Positions 40,960 through 51,330 of a stretch of 64,000 nucleotides of DNA are shown one piece after another. Every line of letters begins with the position of its first letter. The stretch's first letter is position 1. The DNA is taken from assembly GCF_000195335.1 (NCBI RefSeq), contig NC_015387.1, positions 806,001-870,000 of the forward strand, given 5' to 3'. The position numbers and the translations under genes are program-made. Source of the stretch: Marinithermus hydrothermalis DSM 14884. Lineage in GTDB: Bacteria > Deinococcota > Deinococci > Deinococcales > Marinithermaceae. The notes beneath the pieces were generated by a model. The model saw only the letters and a list, made by a program, of their open reading frames with translations, searched no databases and was not told the DNA's origin.

Positions 40960-42200
40960 TGAGCGAGACGCGCGCGATCGAGTTTAAGCACGCGGTGCTG
41001 CCGAACGGGCTCACGGTCATCGCCGAGATCAACCCCGAAGCGAAAAGCGCGGCCCTGGGGTACTTCGTGAAGACTGGAAGCCGCGACGAGCGCCCGGAGG
41101 AGAGCGGCGTGAGCCACTTCCTCGAGCACATGGTCTTCAAGGGCACCGAGCGCCGTTCGGCCTGGGAGGTCAACCGCGCCTTCGACGAGATGGGCGCGCA
41201 GTACAACGCCTTCACCAACGAGGAGCACACGGTGTTTTACGGCGCGGTGCTTCCAGAGTTCGCGCCGCAGCTGCTCGAGCTCTTCACGGACCTGATGCGC
41301 CCTAGCCTCCGCCCGGAGGATTTCGAGACGGAGAAGAAGGTCATCCTGGAGGAGATCGCCCTGTACCAGGACCGCCCGAACTTCGTGCTGTTCGAGCGGG
41401 CGCAGGCGCACTACTACCAGGGGCACCCCGTCGGGAACAGCGTGCTGGGCTCGGTGGACTCGATCTCCGCCTTGACGCGCGAGATGATGGCCGCCTACCA
41501 CGCGCGGCGGTACGTGCCCTCCAACATGGTTCTCGCGATGACCGGCCGGATCGATTGGGACCGCGCTTTGGAGCAGGTGGCGGCCCTCACGGAGGGCTGG
41601 GCGCCGGGCGAAGCCCCCCGCGCGCACCCGCCGTTCACACCCAGGTCAGGCGAGGCGCGCGAGCCCTACGACAAGGCCCACCGTGCCTACGTGGCCCTCC
41701 TCGCCGAGGGGGTGCCGGCGGCGGACGAGCGCCGCTACGCCGCGAGCGTTCTCGCGAGCATCCTGGGCGACGACGGGAACAGCCGGTTGTACTGGGCGCT
41801 CGTGGACCGCGGGCTGGCCGAGGCCGCGAGCGCGTTCCACGAGGAGGCCGACGGGCTCGGCACCTTCTACGTGTACCTCCAGACCGACCCCCAGCGCCTG
41901 GACGAGGTGATCGCGATCCTCCAGGAGGAGCTCGAGCGCTTAGAGCGTGAAGGGGTGCGCGCGGAGGAGGTGACGCAGGCCGCGCGCAAAGCCGCGACCG
42001 GCCTGGCGTTTGCGAGCGAAACCCCTCTGAACCGCCTGTTCCACCTGGGGCTGGGTTTCTCGTACACCGGGCGGTACGAGCCCTTGAGCGAGACCAGCCG
42101 CAAGGTGGCGCGCATCACCGCCCAAGAGGTGAACGCCCTGCTCGAGGCGCGCCCCTTCCAGCGGGGGTTCACCTTCTACCTGCTGCCTGAGGAGGGGTAG
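40959..42200 (+). CDS. M16 family zinc peptidase, catalytic subunit
   Basis: A 413-aa protein with the inverted zinc motif HFLEH (SGVSHFLEHMVFKGTERRS, about 51-55) and the distal Glu in KKVILEEIALYQD. It lacks the clear Arg/Tyr pair seen in the preceding gene. The two therefore complement each other as a clamshell heterodimer. No signal peptide is visible on either, so they are probably cytosolic. The likely job is peptide degradation. The downstream CAP gene starts with its first base after the stop. Confidence 0.93.
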   Translation: MSETRAIEFKHAVLPNGLTVIAEINPEAKSAALGYFVKTGSRDERPEESGVSHFLEHMVFKGTERRSAWEVNRAFDEMGAQYNAFTNEEHTVFYGAVLPEFAPQLLELFTDLMRPSLRPEDFETEKKVILEEIALYQDRPNFVLFERAQAHYYQGHPVGNSVLGSVDSISALTREMMAAYHARRYVPSNMVLAMTGRIDWDRALEQVAALTEGWAPGEAPRAHPPFTPRSGEAREPYDKAHRAYVALLAEGVPAADERRYAASVLASILGDDGNSRLYWALVDRGLAEAASAFHEEADGLGTFYVYLQTDPQRLDEVIAILQEELERLEREGVRAEEVTQAARKAATGLAFASETPLNRLFHLGLGFSYTGRYEPLSETSRKVARITAQEVNALLEARPFQRGFTFYLLPEEG

Positions 42201-43157
42201 ATGCGCCGGGTCCTGGTGTGCCTCGTGCTGTTCGTGACGAGCGCGTGGGCCCAGACTCCCCTCGAGCTCGAGGTGCTGCGCCTCACCAACCTGGAGCGCG
42301 CTCGGGTGGGGCTTCCCCCGCTCGTGTGGGACGCGCGGGCGTACGCCGCCGCGCAGCGACACGCGAAGGACATGCTCGAGCGCGGCTTCTTCTCCCACGT
42401 GAACCCTGAGGGGCTGGACGCGGCCGACCGGATGCGCCAGGCCGGGGTGCTCGAGGTCACGGTGGGGGAGAACCTGGCGTTTTTCGAGCACGTGCCGGAC
42501 GAGGCGGTGCCGGGGGAGGCTGTGCGGGGGTGGATGGAGAGCCCGGGGCACCGCGCGAACCTGCTCAGCGCGGAGTTCACGCACGTGGGCATCGCCATGG
42601 CGCGTTTGGGGGACCGGGTCATGGTGGTGCAGAACTTCCTCGCGCGACCCTTTCCCCTCGAGGTGCGCCGCGATCCCGGCGTGCGCGTGCGGGTGGGGGA
42701 GCTCGTGATCGAGGGGCCGGCCGCGACGCGGGTGGGGGTGTTCGTGGAGGGGTTGTTCGTCACGGCCTTCGACCCACCCCGGGTCCAGGGGGTGCTGGAG
42801 GTGCTGCCGGGAAGTGAGGTGGTGCTGGCGGTGGAGGAGGGCGGCGCGTACTACGCCGCCTGTAGCTTCACGCTTCCCGAGACGCGCTGTGATGCGCGGG
42901 AGCTGCGCGTGCGCCTTGCCTACCGCGAGGAAGTGCGGGAAGGGGTTCGGCTACAGCTCACCCTGCCGCAGGGGGCGTACCTGATCGCGCGGGGAGAGGA
43001 GCCGACGCCACTGGTGCGCGCGAACGGCCCCCTCACGTTGGAAGCACCGTTTTCGTGGCGGGCGGTTTGGGTAGGGGCCCTTGAAGGGCGGAGCGTGCAG
43101 TACACCCACCGCGTTCCTCTACAACCCTCGGAGGCGATGTGGACGGCCGGACCCTAG
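42201..43157 (+). CDS. exported CAP (SCP-like) domain protein
   Basis: A 318-aa protein. Residues 1-18 are a signal peptide ([16 protein letters not shown], cleavage after AWA). Then comes a CAP domain: [50 protein letters not shown] and [21 protein letters not shown]. The conserved His/Glu set of CAP domains is present. The C-terminal 150 residues are beta-rich and unassigned. The function of bacterial CAP proteins is largely unknown. It is co-transcribed with the M16 pair. Confidence 0.9.
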   Translation: MRRVLVCLVLFVTSAWAQTPLELEVLRLTNLERARVGLPPLVWDARAYAAAQRHAKDMLERGFFSHVNPEGLDAADRMRQAGVLEVTVGENLAFFEHVPDEAVPGEAVRGWMESPGHRANLLSAEFTHVGIAMARLGDRVMVVQNFLARPFPLEVRRDPGVRVRVGELVIEGPAATRVGVFVEGLFVTAFDPPRVQGVLEVLPGSEVVLAVEEGGAYYAACSFTLPETRCDARELRVRLAYREEVREGVRLQLTLPQGAYLIARGEEPTPLVRANGPLTLEAPFSWRAVWVGALEGRSVQYTHRVPLQPSEAMWTAGP

Positions 43158-43996
43158 CCGCGTTGGCGGTCACGATCCTGTTTTGGGCTTCGGCGTTCGC
43201 GGGGATCCGGGCGGCCCTCGAGGGGTACACGCCCGGGCAGCTCGCCTTGTTGCGCTTCCTGGTCGCGTCCCTTGTGCTGGGAGGGTACGCCTTCCTGCGT
43301 CGCATGCCCCTGCCCGCGCCGCGCGACTGGCCGGCCTTCCTTGCCCTCGGGTTTTTGGGGATCACGGTGTACCACGTGGCCCTGAACTACGGGGAACTCA
43401 CGGTCACCGCGGGCGCGGCGAGCCTGCTCATCGCCTCGGGGCCGGTGATCACCGCGCTGCTCGCCACAGTCTTCCTGGGGGAGCGCCTAAAGCCCGCGGG
43501 CTGGGCGGGGATCGCCACGAGTTTCGCCGGCGTGGCGCTCATCGCCTTGGGGGAGGGGGAGGGGGTGCGTTTCGATCCCGGCGCGGCCTTGATCCTGCTC
43601 GCGGCCTTTTCCACCAGCCTGTACTTCGTCTTTCAAAAACCCCTCCACGCGCGCTACACGCCCATCCAGATCACCGCGTACACCCTCTGGGCGGGCACCC
43701 TCTTCATGCTCGTCTTCGCGCCCGGCCTGCCGGAGGCCGTGGCCCGCGCCCCTTTGGAGGCCACGCTCAGCGTCGTCTACCTGGGGGTCTTCCCCGCGGC
43801 GCTCGCGTACGTCACCTGGACCTACGCCCTCTCGCGCGCCCCGGCCGCGATCGTGACGAGCTTCCTCTACGCTTCTCCCGCCGTCGCGATCCTCATCGCC
43901 TGGGTGTGGTTGCGCGAGACGCCCACCCTGCTCTCCCTGTTGGGAGGCGCGATCGCGCTGATCGGGGTGCTGATCGTGAACACCCGGGGTAGGTGA
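43139..43996 (+). CDS. EamA/DMT family transporter
   Basis: A 285-aa membrane protein with ten hydrophobic segments in two EamA repeats; [26 protein letters not shown] and, in the second repeat, [16 protein letters not shown] and [19 protein letters not shown] are typical of drug/metabolite exporters. GTG at 43139 lies in the end of the CAP gene (19-bp overlap), with GGAGG just upstream. The substrate is unknown. Confidence 0.9.
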   Translation: MDGRTLAALAVTILFWASAFAGIRAALEGYTPGQLALLRFLVASLVLGGYAFLRRMPLPAPRDWPAFLALGFLGITVYHVALNYGELTVTAGAASLLIASGPVITALLATVFLGERLKPAGWAGIATSFAGVALIALGEGEGVRFDPGAALILLAAFSTSLYFVFQKPLHARYTPIQITAYTLWAGTLFMLVFAPGLPEAVARAPLEATLSVVYLGVFPAALAYVTWTYALSRAPAAIVTSFLYASPAVAILIAWVWLRETPTLLSLLGGAIALIGVLIVNTRGR

Positions 43997-44028
43997 ATTG
44001 TACCTACGCGCCAGATCCCGGCCGCTGC

Positions 44029-44034
44029 TAAGCT
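44029..44034 (+). promoter_or_regulatory. -10 box of cimA (leaderless)
   Basis: TAAGCT, six bases before the cimA ATG. Confidence 0.45.
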
Positions 44035-44040
44035 GGAGCC

Positions 44041-45657
44041 ATGAAACCCGTAACCGTCCTCGACACCACCCTCCGCGACGGCATGCTCGCCGAAGGGGTG
44101 AGCCTCACGCCCGAGGACAAGCTCGAGCTCCTCGCCCTTCTGGACCGGCTGGGGCTGGACTACCTCGAGGCGGGCTGGCCGTACCAGTTCCCCGAGGACC
44201 TCGAGGTCTTCGAGCGTGCGCGTGAGCTACCCTTAAACGCGAAGCTCGTTGCGTTCGGCTCGACGCGCCGGCCGGAAACCCCGCCGGAACGCGACCCGAA
44301 CCTCAAGGCCCTCCTCCGCGCGGAGACCGAGGTCGTGCACGTCTACGGCAAGGCCTGGGACCTGCACGTGGAAAAAGTAATCCGCACCACTCTCGAGGAG
44401 AACCTCGCGATGGTGCGGGAGACCGTGGCGCACCTCAAGCGCCTCGGCAAGGAGGTGATCTTCACCGCTGAGCACTTCTTCGACGGGTTCCGCCGGAACC
44501 GGGCGTACGCCTTGGCCGTGGTGCGGGAAGCCGCGGAAGCCGGGGCGGACCTCCTCGATCTGGGGGACTCGAACGGCTCGAGCCTACCCCGGGAGATCCA
44601 GGAAGGGGTGCGGGCGGTGCTCGAGTTCGCGGGGGAGGTGCCGGTAGGCATTCACGCGCATAACGACTCGGGCCTCGCGGTGGCGAACGCCCTCGCTGCG
44701 ATCGAGGCCGGGGCGCGGCACGTGCAGGGCTCGATCGGCGGGTACGGGGCGCGCTGCGGGTTGCTGGACCTCGCGACGCTCCTCCCGATCCTCAAGCTGC
44801 GGCTGGGGTTGGATGTGGTGACGGACGAGGCCCTTCGGAACCTCACGCCGGTCGCGCGCGCCGTGGTGAACAAGATCGGGGTGGGGGAGCTCGACTACCA
44901 CCCGTTCGTGGGGTACAAGGTCTTCACCCACCGCACGCACGCGCACGTGGCCGCGGTGCTCTCCGCGCCGGAGGCGTACGAGCCGATCCCGCCGGAGGCG
45001 GTGGGGAACGAGCGGCGCCTCTTGCTGCCCGGCATCGCGCGCGCCAGCTACCTCGAGGCGCTCGCCGCGCGGCATGGGGTGGACCTTTCGGATGATTCCG
45101 CCGCGAACCAGCGTATTCGTGAGGAACTGTTGCGCCTCGAGGAGGCCGGGTACACCTACGAGGACGCGGAGGCGAGCTTCGAGCTCGTGCTGGGGAAGCT
45201 CACCGGTCGGTTCCAGCCGGTGATGCGCGTTGAGCGCCTGCGGCTTTTTGAGGTGCTGCGGGGCAAGCGCGATCCGGTGGTGGAGGCTTCGTTGCGCATT
45301 AAGCTCGGTCCTAAGAGCGAGTATGTAGCTGCGGAGGGGGAGGGGCCGATCACGACCTTGTTTGCGGTGCTGCGGAACGCGCTGCGGGAGGTGGAGGCGG
45401 AGCTTGGCCCGCTCGCTGCGTACATGGATCGCTTGCGCTTGCTGGCCGTGCGGGTGCGCACCTTCTACCCCAGGGACAAGAAGGAGCTCCGGGCTCGCGT
45501 GACGATCACCTTCGGCGACGGGCGGCGCGCTTGGAGCACGATTGGGATCTCGGCGGACCTGATCCAGGCGGCCTGGCAGGCCCTTTTGGATGGGGTGGAG
45601 TACGGCCTGTATACCGAGGCCGAGCGGGCCGGTCTCCAGCTTCCGTTATTCTTATAA
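44041..45657 (+). CDS. cimA: (R)-citramalate synthase
   Basis: A 538-aa enzyme of the LeuA/CimA superfamily that condenses acetyl-CoA and pyruvate to citramalate, opening the threonine-independent route to isoleucine. [69 protein letters not shown]-type residues and the C-terminal regulatory domain (from about 390, [20 protein letters not shown]) are present. The length and the GYGARCG loop fit citramalate rather than isopropylmalate synthase; the latter or homocitrate synthase remain less likely. Confidence 0.88.
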   Translation: MKPVTVLDTTLRDGMLAEGVSLTPEDKLELLALLDRLGLDYLEAGWPYQFPEDLEVFERARELPLNAKLVAFGSTRRPETPPERDPNLKALLRAETEVVHVYGKAWDLHVEKVIRTTLEENLAMVRETVAHLKRLGKEVIFTAEHFFDGFRRNRAYALAVVREAAEAGADLLDLGDSNGSSLPREIQEGVRAVLEFAGEVPVGIHAHNDSGLAVANALAAIEAGARHVQGSIGGYGARCGLLDLATLLPILKLRLGLDVVTDEALRNLTPVARAVVNKIGVGELDYHPFVGYKVFTHRTHAHVAAVLSAPEAYEPIPPEAVGNERRLLLPGIARASYLEALAARHGVDLSDDSAANQRIREELLRLEEAGYTYEDAEASFELVLGKLTGRFQPVMRVERLRLFEVLRGKRDPVVEASLRIKLGPKSEYVAAEGEGPITTLFAVLRNALREVEAELGPLAAYMDRLRLLAVRVRTFYPRDKKELRARVTITFGDGRRAWSTIGISADLIQAAWQALLDGVEYGLYTEAERAGLQLPLFL

Positions 45658-45728
45658 GGGGTACGCAAACCGGGAGGGTGAGCGCCTGGGCAGCTCATGC
45701 CTTCCGGCGGCCCGTATGGAGGTTGGGT

Positions 45729-46601
45729 ATGGACGTGAAGAAGATCGGAGTCGTCGGTGCGGGGCAGATGGGGTCCGGCATCGCGCAGGTCGCGGCGCAG
45801 GCCGGGTACGAGGTGGTGCTTCGGGACGTGGAGGAGCGCTTCCTGGAGCGGGGCCTGAACACGATCAAGCGTTCGCTGGGCAAGTTCTTAGAGAAGGGTA
45901 AGATCACCCAGGAGGCGCACGACGCGGCGCTCGCGCGGATCACGACCACGCTCTCCCTCGAGGCCTTCGCGGACTGCGATCTGGTGGTTGAGGCGATCGT
46001 GGAGAACGAGGCGGCCAAGGGCGAGCTCTTTCGGGAGCTCGACGCGATCGTGAAGCCCGAGGGGATCCTCGCCACGAACACCTCCTCCATCCCGATCACG
46101 CAGCTCGCGAGCTACACGAAGCGCCCCGAGCGCTTCATTGGAATGCACTTCATGAACCCGGTGCCCTTGATGGTGCTGGTGGAGGTGATCCGCGGCCACC
46201 TGACCTCGGACGAGACCGCGCGGGTGGTGGTGGAGACCGCGAAGCGCATGGGGAAGACCCCGGTGGAGGTGAACGACTACCCGGGCTTCGTTTCGAACCG
46301 CATCCTGATGCCCATGATCAACGAGGCCATCCAGTGTGTGATGGAAGGCGTGGGTACGCCCGAGGCGATCGACCAGGTGATGAAGCTCGGGATGAACCAC
46401 CCCATGGGCCCCCTCACCCTCGCGGACTTCATCGGCCTCGACACCTGCCTCTACATCATGGAGGTGCTGCACAAGGGGTTGGGGGACGACAAGTATCGTC
46501 CCTCGCCCCTCTTGCGGAAGATGGTGCAGGCGGGGCTTTTGGGTCGCAAGACGGGCCGGGGGTTCTACCGTTACGACGAGAAGGGGAACAAGATCGGCTA
46601 A
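45729..46601 (+). CDS. 3-hydroxyacyl-CoA (3-hydroxybutyryl-CoA) dehydrogenase
   Basis: A 290-aa NAD-dependent dehydrogenase. The Rossmann motif [20 protein letters not shown] opens the protein; the catalytic His-Glu pair is in [17 protein letters not shown], with [13 protein letters not shown] and the helical C-terminal domain ending [14 protein letters not shown]. The ATG at 45729 follows GGAGG (45718-45722). The substrate is probably a short-chain hydroxyacyl-CoA. A perfect terminator follows. Confidence 0.94.
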   Translation: MDVKKIGVVGAGQMGSGIAQVAAQAGYEVVLRDVEERFLERGLNTIKRSLGKFLEKGKITQEAHDAALARITTTLSLEAFADCDLVVEAIVENEAAKGELFRELDAIVKPEGILATNTSSIPITQLASYTKRPERFIGMHFMNPVPLMVLVEVIRGHLTSDETARVVVETAKRMGKTPVEVNDYPGFVSNRILMPMINEAIQCVMEGVGTPEAIDQVMKLGMNHPMGPLTLADFIGLDTCLYIMEVLHKGLGDDKYRPSPLLRKMVQAGLLGRKTGRGFYRYDEKGNKIG

Positions 46602-46615
46602 TCCCGTAAACGACG

Positions 46616-46643
46616 CGCCCCCGGCCAGGTGCCGGGGGCGTTT
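46616..46643. terminator. terminator between the dehydrogenase and the CHRD gene
   Basis: A perfect 10-bp GC stem (46616-46625 with 46631-46640), a CAGGT loop, then TTT. The genes converge. Confidence 0.85.
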
Positions 46644-46658
46644 CATGCCGCGAGATGG

Positions 46659-47102
46659 TTAACGCACGACGAGCTGACCCCGCAACTCACCCGGGTTGTA
46701 CTGCTCGGTGTGGATCTGCACGTAGAACTCGCCGTTCTTGAACGCCGCGACCTGATCATCGGTCAACACGAACGCGCCGCTGAACGTGCCCTCGGTACCC
46801 CCGGAAACGTTCAGCTCAAAGGCGATGGGGCCGTTCTCCCCCGCAGCGGCCTGGTGGATGTGCGCTCCACCACGAATCCGGGTAGCCACGTCGCTGCTCA
46901 AGCCCTCGTAGGTCCCCCCGACCACCAGCAGGTTCCCCTCGAGCACCGCCACGACCTTACCCGTCGCGTTGCTCATCACCTCGGGCACCACCTGGCTCGG
47001 GGAAAGCTCCGCGCTCACCACCATCCGGTCGCCGTTCGCGCTCGCGAACAACGCCAGAACCAGCAGCACACCCAACGCGCCCATACCTTTGATAAACCGC
47101 AT
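46659..47102 (-). CDS. exported CHRD domain protein
   Basis: A 147-aa protein with an N-terminal signal peptide ([23 protein letters not shown], cleavage about residue 23) and a CHRD domain: [10 protein letters not shown], then [39 protein letters not shown] and [14 protein letters not shown] domains bind unknown ligands and are usually extracytoplasmic. GGAGGTGA precedes the ATG. It is divergent from the HAD gene. Confidence 0.88.
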   Translation of the reverse strand: MRFIKGMGALGVLLVLALFASANGDRMVVSAELSPSQVVPEVMSNATGKVVAVLEGNLLVVGGTYEGLSSDVATRIRGGAHIHQAAAGENGPIAFELNVSGGTEGTFSGAFVLTDDQVAAFKNGEFYVQIHTEQYNPGELRGQLVVR

Positions 47103-47207
47103 GCTTGATCACCTCCACCCTCTAATACGCACCCCCGCCCGGATTGGATTCACCCCTACAGGATGAAGGGGTGCGGTAGGATAAGGCGAACGTTGCAGGA
47201 GGACGGG

Positions 47208-47876
47208 ATGCGTGCAGTACAGGCCGTGGTTTTCGACGCGTACGGAACCCTGTTCGACCCCCACGCCCTTACCCCCCAGCTCGAGGTCCTGTACCCAGGG
47301 CAAGGCGCGGCCCTCAGTGAGCTCTGGCGCCGAAAGCAGCTCGAGTACACCTGGCTTTTAGGGTTGATGGGCCGGTACGAGGACTTCGAGCGCGTGACTG
47401 CGCGGGCCCTGGAGTACGCCTGCGCCGCGCTGGGCGTGCGCCTAGAGGCAGAGGGCCTCAAGGCGCTGCTCGAGACCTACCGGCGGCTCGAGGCCTTCCC
47501 CGAGGTGCCGGCCGCGCTGCGGGTGCTGGCGGAGGCACGACCACTGGCCATCCTCTCGAACGGAACCCCCGGGATGCTCGAGGCGGGGGTCCGCCACGCA
47601 GGGCTCGAGGGGGTGTTCGCGCACGTGCTGAGCGTGCACGCGGTGCGTACGTACAAACCGGACCCGCGCGTCTACCGGCTCGCGGTGGGGGCGCTTGCGC
47701 TGCCGCCGGAAGCGGTGCTGTTCGTGTCGGCGAACGCGTGGGACGTCGCGGGGGCTAAAGCCTTTGGTTTCCGAACCTGTTGGGTGAATCGCCGCGGCGC
47801 GCCGCGCGAGGCTTTGGGGCTCGACCCGGACCTAGAAATCACGGGACTGGACCAGCTGGTGCACGCCTTGGGGTAA
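47208..47876 (+). CDS. haloacid dehalogenase type II-like hydrolase
   Basis: A 222-aa HAD protein: motif I FDAYGTLFDPHALT (nucleophile Asp near residue 9), motif II ILSNGTPGML, Lys in YKPDPRVYRLA and motif IV VSANAWDVAGAKAFG. The layout is that of L-2-haloacid dehalogenases, but natural substrates of most are unknown. The ATG at 47208 follows AGGAGGA (47197-47203). Confidence 0.9.
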   Translation: MRAVQAVVFDAYGTLFDPHALTPQLEVLYPGQGAALSELWRRKQLEYTWLLGLMGRYEDFERVTARALEYACAALGVRLEAEGLKALLETYRRLEAFPEVPAALRVLAEARPLAILSNGTPGMLEAGVRHAGLEGVFAHVLSVHAVRTYKPDPRVYRLAVGALALPPEAVLFVSANAWDVAGAKAFGFRTCWVNRRGAPREALGLDPDLEITGLDQLVHALG

Positions 47877-47892
47877 GGACGCAGGAGGGAGC

Positions 47893-48399
47893 ATGGGTAC
47901 GCCAAGGAAGGTCCCGGACAACTTATCTCCAGCGCAGGCCGCGGAACGGTTGGGGATCAGCGCCGCGCAACTCCGCAAATACGCGCCGATCTACGAGGAG
48001 AGGTTCGGGACGTTGCCGCGGGACGCGCGCGGGCGGCGCGTGTACCCGCAGGAGGCGGTGGCACGGCTCGAGGCCGCCCGCGCCCTGATCCGGGAGGGTA
48101 AGGCTGAGAGCATCCGGGCGGCGCTCGAGCAGCTGAGCGCCGCGCAGGCTTGGGAGGGGGAGGATCCCGTGCTTGCGGAGCTCCGCAGAATCCGGGAGTT
48201 GCTGGAGGTTCACCAGCGGCGGTTAGCGCGCCTCGAGGAGGAGACCCGGGGTCTCCGGGAGGTCCTCAAGCCGCCGGAGGATCCCCCCGATTCCCTCACG
48301 GTAGCCCGGCTCGAGCCTTGGGAGGAGGTGCGGGCGGGGTTATGGGCGGCGCTTCGGGGGTTGCGCCGGGCTGTGCGCCGCCGGCTTGGGCAGGAGTAA
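47893..48399 (+). CDS. MerR-like DNA-binding protein with coiled coil
   Basis: A 168-aa protein. Residues 10-45 fit a MerR-type helix-turn-helix and wing (LSPAQAAERLGISAAQLRKYAPIYEERFG, then RRVYPQEAVARLEAARAL). A heptad-rich helix follows (ELRRIRELLEVHQRRLARLEEETRGLREV, about 95-125), and the C terminus is Arg-rich. No effector domain is visible. GGAGGG precedes the ATG; it lies 16 bp after the HAD gene and may share its transcript. Confidence 0.78.
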   Translation: MGTPRKVPDNLSPAQAAERLGISAAQLRKYAPIYEERFGTLPRDARGRRVYPQEAVARLEAARALIREGKAESIRAALEQLSAAQAWEGEDPVLAELRRIRELLEVHQRRLARLEEETRGLREVLKPPEDPPDSLTVARLEPWEEVRAGLWAALRGLRRAVRRRLGQE

Positions 48400-48545
48400 C
48401 GCCGTGGCGTTGGGAGCGTTCGACCGCTCTACCTCGAGCGCGTGCCGCTTGGGATGAAGCGGTTAAAGCGCTTGGGTTTGGGGTAGGCCGTCGCCTGGCG
48501 CGGAGCCTCACACTACGAGTCCCCTGGCCCCGCTAGGCTGGGGGT
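48400..48545 (+). promoter_or_regulatory. intergenic region with -10 box of the DUF255 gene
   Basis: TAGGCT (48534-48539) is six bases before the ATG at 48546. The rest of this 146-bp gap shows nothing recognisable apart from a CTCGAG. Confidence 0.4.
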
Positions 48546-50549
48546 ATGCCGAACCGCCTAAGCCGGGAGGCTAGTCCTTACCTCCTGCAGCACGCCGAGA
48601 ACCCCGTGGACTGGTACCCGTGGGGAGAAGAGGCCTTCGCTCGCGCCCAGCAGGAGGGGAAACCCATCTTCCTCTCCGTGGGGTACGCGACCTGCCACTG
48701 GTGCCACGTGATGGCGCGGGAGTCCTTCGAGGACCCGGAGGTCGCGCGGCTTTTAAACGCGCACTTCGTGCCGGTCAAGGTGGACCGGGAGGAACGCCCG
48801 GACGTAGACCACGCGTACATGCAGGCTTTGCAGGCCCTGACCGGGCAGGGCGGCTGGCCCATGAGCCTGTTCCTCACCCCTGAAGGCAAGCCCTTTTACG
48901 GCGGCACCTACTTTCCCCCAACGGACCGGTACGGCCTGCCCAGCTTCCGGCGGGTGCTGGAGGCTGTGGCCGAGGCGTGGACCAAGCGGCGGAACGAGAT
49001 CGAAACGCACGCCGCGGCCCTTGCCCAGCGCATCGCTCAGGCGCTCACGAACCGCCCCGGCGACCTCCCACCCCAACTGCACGCCAAGGCGCTCGAGGCG
49101 TACCGCCAAGCCTTTGACCCGCAGCACGGAGGGTTCGGCGGCGCGCCCAAGTTCCCGAACGCCCCTGCGTTGCGTTACCTCCTCCTCCAGGCCTGGCTTG
49201 GAGAGGCGGCAGCGGGCGAGATGCTCCGGGTGACCCTCGACCGGATGCAGGCGGGCGGCGTGTACGACCAGGTGGGGGGCGGGTTTCACCGGTACGCGGT
49301 GGACGCGGTCTGGCGGGTGCCGCACTTTGAGAAGATGCTCTACGATAACGCCCAGCTCGCCCGGGTGTACCTGGGGGCTTTCCGCCTCTTCGGCGACGCG
49401 CGGTACCGGCGCACCGCACGCGAGACGCTCGACTACCTCCTCAGGGAGATGCAGGACGCGGCGGGCGGGTTCTACGCGGCGCAGGACGCGGAGTCGGAGG
49501 GGGAGGAAGGCCGGTACTACGTTTGGAGGATCCCGGAGCTAAGGGCGGTGCTAGGGGCGGACTTTGAAGCCGCCGCGCGGTACTTCGGTGTGTCGGACGC
49601 AGGGAACTGGGAGGGGAAGAACATCCTCGAGGCCCGCTACCCCGAGCCGCTTCTAGCACAGGAGCTCGGGCTGGACGCGGCGGGGTTTGAGGCCTGGCTA
49701 GCCTCCGTCAAGGCCCGGCTCCTCGAGGCCCGGCTCCGGCGCGTGCGGCCCCTGACCGACGACAAGATCCTCGCCGACTGGAACGGCCTAGCCCTCGCGG
49801 CCTTCGCGGAGGCGGGACGATGGCTTGGGGAGGCCCGGTACCTGGAGGCGGCCCGGAAAAACGCGGAGTTCGTGCTCGGCGCCCTGTACCAAGATGGCCT
49901 GCTCCGTCACGCGTGGCGCAGGGGACGCCTGGGACGGCACGCCTACCTCTCGGACCAGGCGCACTATGGGCTGGGGCTCTTGGCGCTGTTTGAGGCTACC
50001 GGGGAGATGCGCTGGCTCGAGGCCGCCCGAGTCCTTGCGGAAGGCATCCTCGAGCATTTCCGGGACCCTGAGGGCGGGTTCTTTGACGCTTTGGAGGCCA
50101 ACCCCTTGGGCCGACCAAAGGACGTGTTCGACGGGGCGTGGCCGAGTGGCAATGCAGCGGCGGCCGAACTGCTGGTCCGGCTCGCGCGGCTTTACGACCA
50201 GCCGGAGTGGGAGGCGGTGGCGTTCGCCGCGATCCAGGCCCAGGCCCGGGGGGTTGCGGCGCACCCCTTGGCCTTCGTTGGACTGCTCACCGCGCACCTT
50301 TGGGGCGAGGCGGGCGGGGAGCTCGTGGTGGTGCGGCCGGCGCCGGAGCTCGAGGCGTGGGCGCGACGGGAGTTCTGGCCGCTCGTGACGTTGGTCTGCG
50401 GGGCGCAGGACGCGCTGCCGGTGCTTGAGAGGCGGGCCGTGGGCGCGGCGTACCTTTGCCGTCGGGGAGTGTGTCGGTTGGGGGTGGATACCGTGGCGGC
50501 GCTCCGAACCGAGCTTGCTGCGGCCTACCCGCGCGCCTCGATAGAATAG
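48546..50549 (+). CDS. thioredoxin-fold DUF255 protein (YyaL/SSP411-like)
   Basis: A 667-aa protein. The N-terminal DUF255 thioredoxin-like domain (1-165) has [20 protein letters not shown] with the CHWC redox motif, followed by an (alpha/alpha)6-type barrel: [42 protein letters not shown] and [14 protein letters not shown]. This is the family found from bacteria to mammals (SSP411), of unsettled function. Its stop overlaps the -10 box of the next gene. Confidence 0.93.
   Translation: MPNRLSREASPYLLQHAENPVDWYPWGEEAFARAQQEGKPIFLSVGYATCHWCHVMARESFEDPEVARLLNAHFVPVKVDREERPDVDHAYMQALQALTGQGGWPMSLFLTPEGKPFYGGTYFPPTDRYGLPSFRRVLEAVAEAWTKRRNEIETHAAALAQRIAQALTNRPGDLPPQLHAKALEAYRQAFDPQHGGFGGAPKFPNAPALRYLLLQAWLGEAAAGEMLRVTLDRMQAGGVYDQVGGGFHRYAVDAVWRVPHFEKMLYDNAQLARVYLGAFRLFGDARYRRTARETLDYLLREMQDAAGGFYAAQDAESEGEEGRYYVWRIPELRAVLGADFEAAARYFGVSDAGNWEGKNILEARYPEPLLAQELGLDAAGFEAWLASVKARLLEARLRRVRPLTDDKILADWNGLALAAFAEAGRWLGEARYLEAARKNAEFVLGALYQDGLLRHAWRRGRLGRHAYLSDQAHYGLGLLALFEATGEMRWLEAARVLAEGILEHFRDPEGGFFDALEANPLGRPKDVFDGAWPSGNAAAAELLVRLARLYDQPEWEAVAFAAIQAQARGVAAHPLAFVGLLTAHLWGEAGGELVVVRPAPELEAWARREFWPLVTLVCGAQDALPVLERRAVGAAYLCRRGVCRLGVDTVAALRTELAAAYPRASIE
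50542..50547 (+). promoter_or_regulatory. -10 box of ymdB-ppc (leaderless)
   Basis: TAGAAT at the end of the DUF255 gene, six bases before the ymdB ATG. Confidence 0.6.
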
Positions 50550-50553
50550 CCGC

Positions 50554-51330
50554 ATGCGGGTGCTTTTCATTGGCGACGTGATGGCCGAGCCTGGGTTACG
50601 CGCGGTATCCCTGCACCTGCCTGACATCCGCGGCGAGTACGACCTGGTGATCGCCAACGCGGAGAACAGCGCGCGCGGCAAGGGGATCTCGAAACGGGCG
50701 TACCGCACCCTGATCGAGGCGGGCGTGGACCTCATCACCCTGGGTAACCACGCCTGGGACCACAAGGACGTGTATGAGCTCATCGAAACCGCTCCGATCA
50801 TCCGCGCGTTGAATTACCCGCCGGGCACCCCCGGGAAGGGGTACTGGGTGTTCACGCACGGGGAGGAGCGGCTGTTGGTGGTTCAGGTGATGGGCCGGGT
50901 GTTCATGGATCCGCTCGATAGTCCCTTCCTCGCTCTGGATCGGCTTTTGGAGGAGGTCGAGGCGGAGTACGTCCTGGTGGAGGTGCACGCCGAAGCCACG
51001 AGCGAAAAGTACGCGCTCGCGCACTACCTGGACGGCCGCGTGAGCGCCGTCTTGGGGACGCACACCCACGTGCCCACCCTGGACGCGGTGATCCTGCCCG
51101 GCGGCACCGCCTACCAGACGGACGTCGGCATGACCGGCACGTACCACTCGGTGATCGGCGGGGAGACCGAAACCTTCCTGGCGCGTTTCCTCACCGGACG
51201 GCCTCAGCCCTTCCGAGCCGCGAAAGGACCGGCGCGGTTCCACGCGACGGAACTGGTCTTCGAGAACGGGAAGGTGCGGGCGATCAGCCCCTACATCTGG
51301 GAAGAACCGTGGACGCCTTCGGAGTACTAA
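50554..51330 (+). CDS. ymdB: YmdB-type metallophosphoesterase
   Basis: A 258-aa calcineurin-like phosphoesterase of the YmdB family (2',3'-cyclic nucleotide phosphodiesterase in Bacillus, where it affects biofilm and sporulation). Metal motifs: [13 protein letters not shown] (about 6), [45 protein letters not shown] and [16 protein letters not shown]. It is preceded by a leaderless promoter and overlaps ppc by 22 bases. Confidence 0.92.
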   Translation: MRVLFIGDVMAEPGLRAVSLHLPDIRGEYDLVIANAENSARGKGISKRAYRTLIEAGVDLITLGNHAWDHKDVYELIETAPIIRALNYPPGTPGKGYWVFTHGEERLLVVQVMGRVFMDPLDSPFLALDRLLEEVEAEYVLVEVHAEATSEKYALAHYLDGRVSAVLGTHTHVPTLDAVILPGGTAYQTDVGMTGTYHSVIGGETETFLARFLTGRPQPFRAAKGPARFHATELVFENGKVRAISPYIWEEPWTPSEY

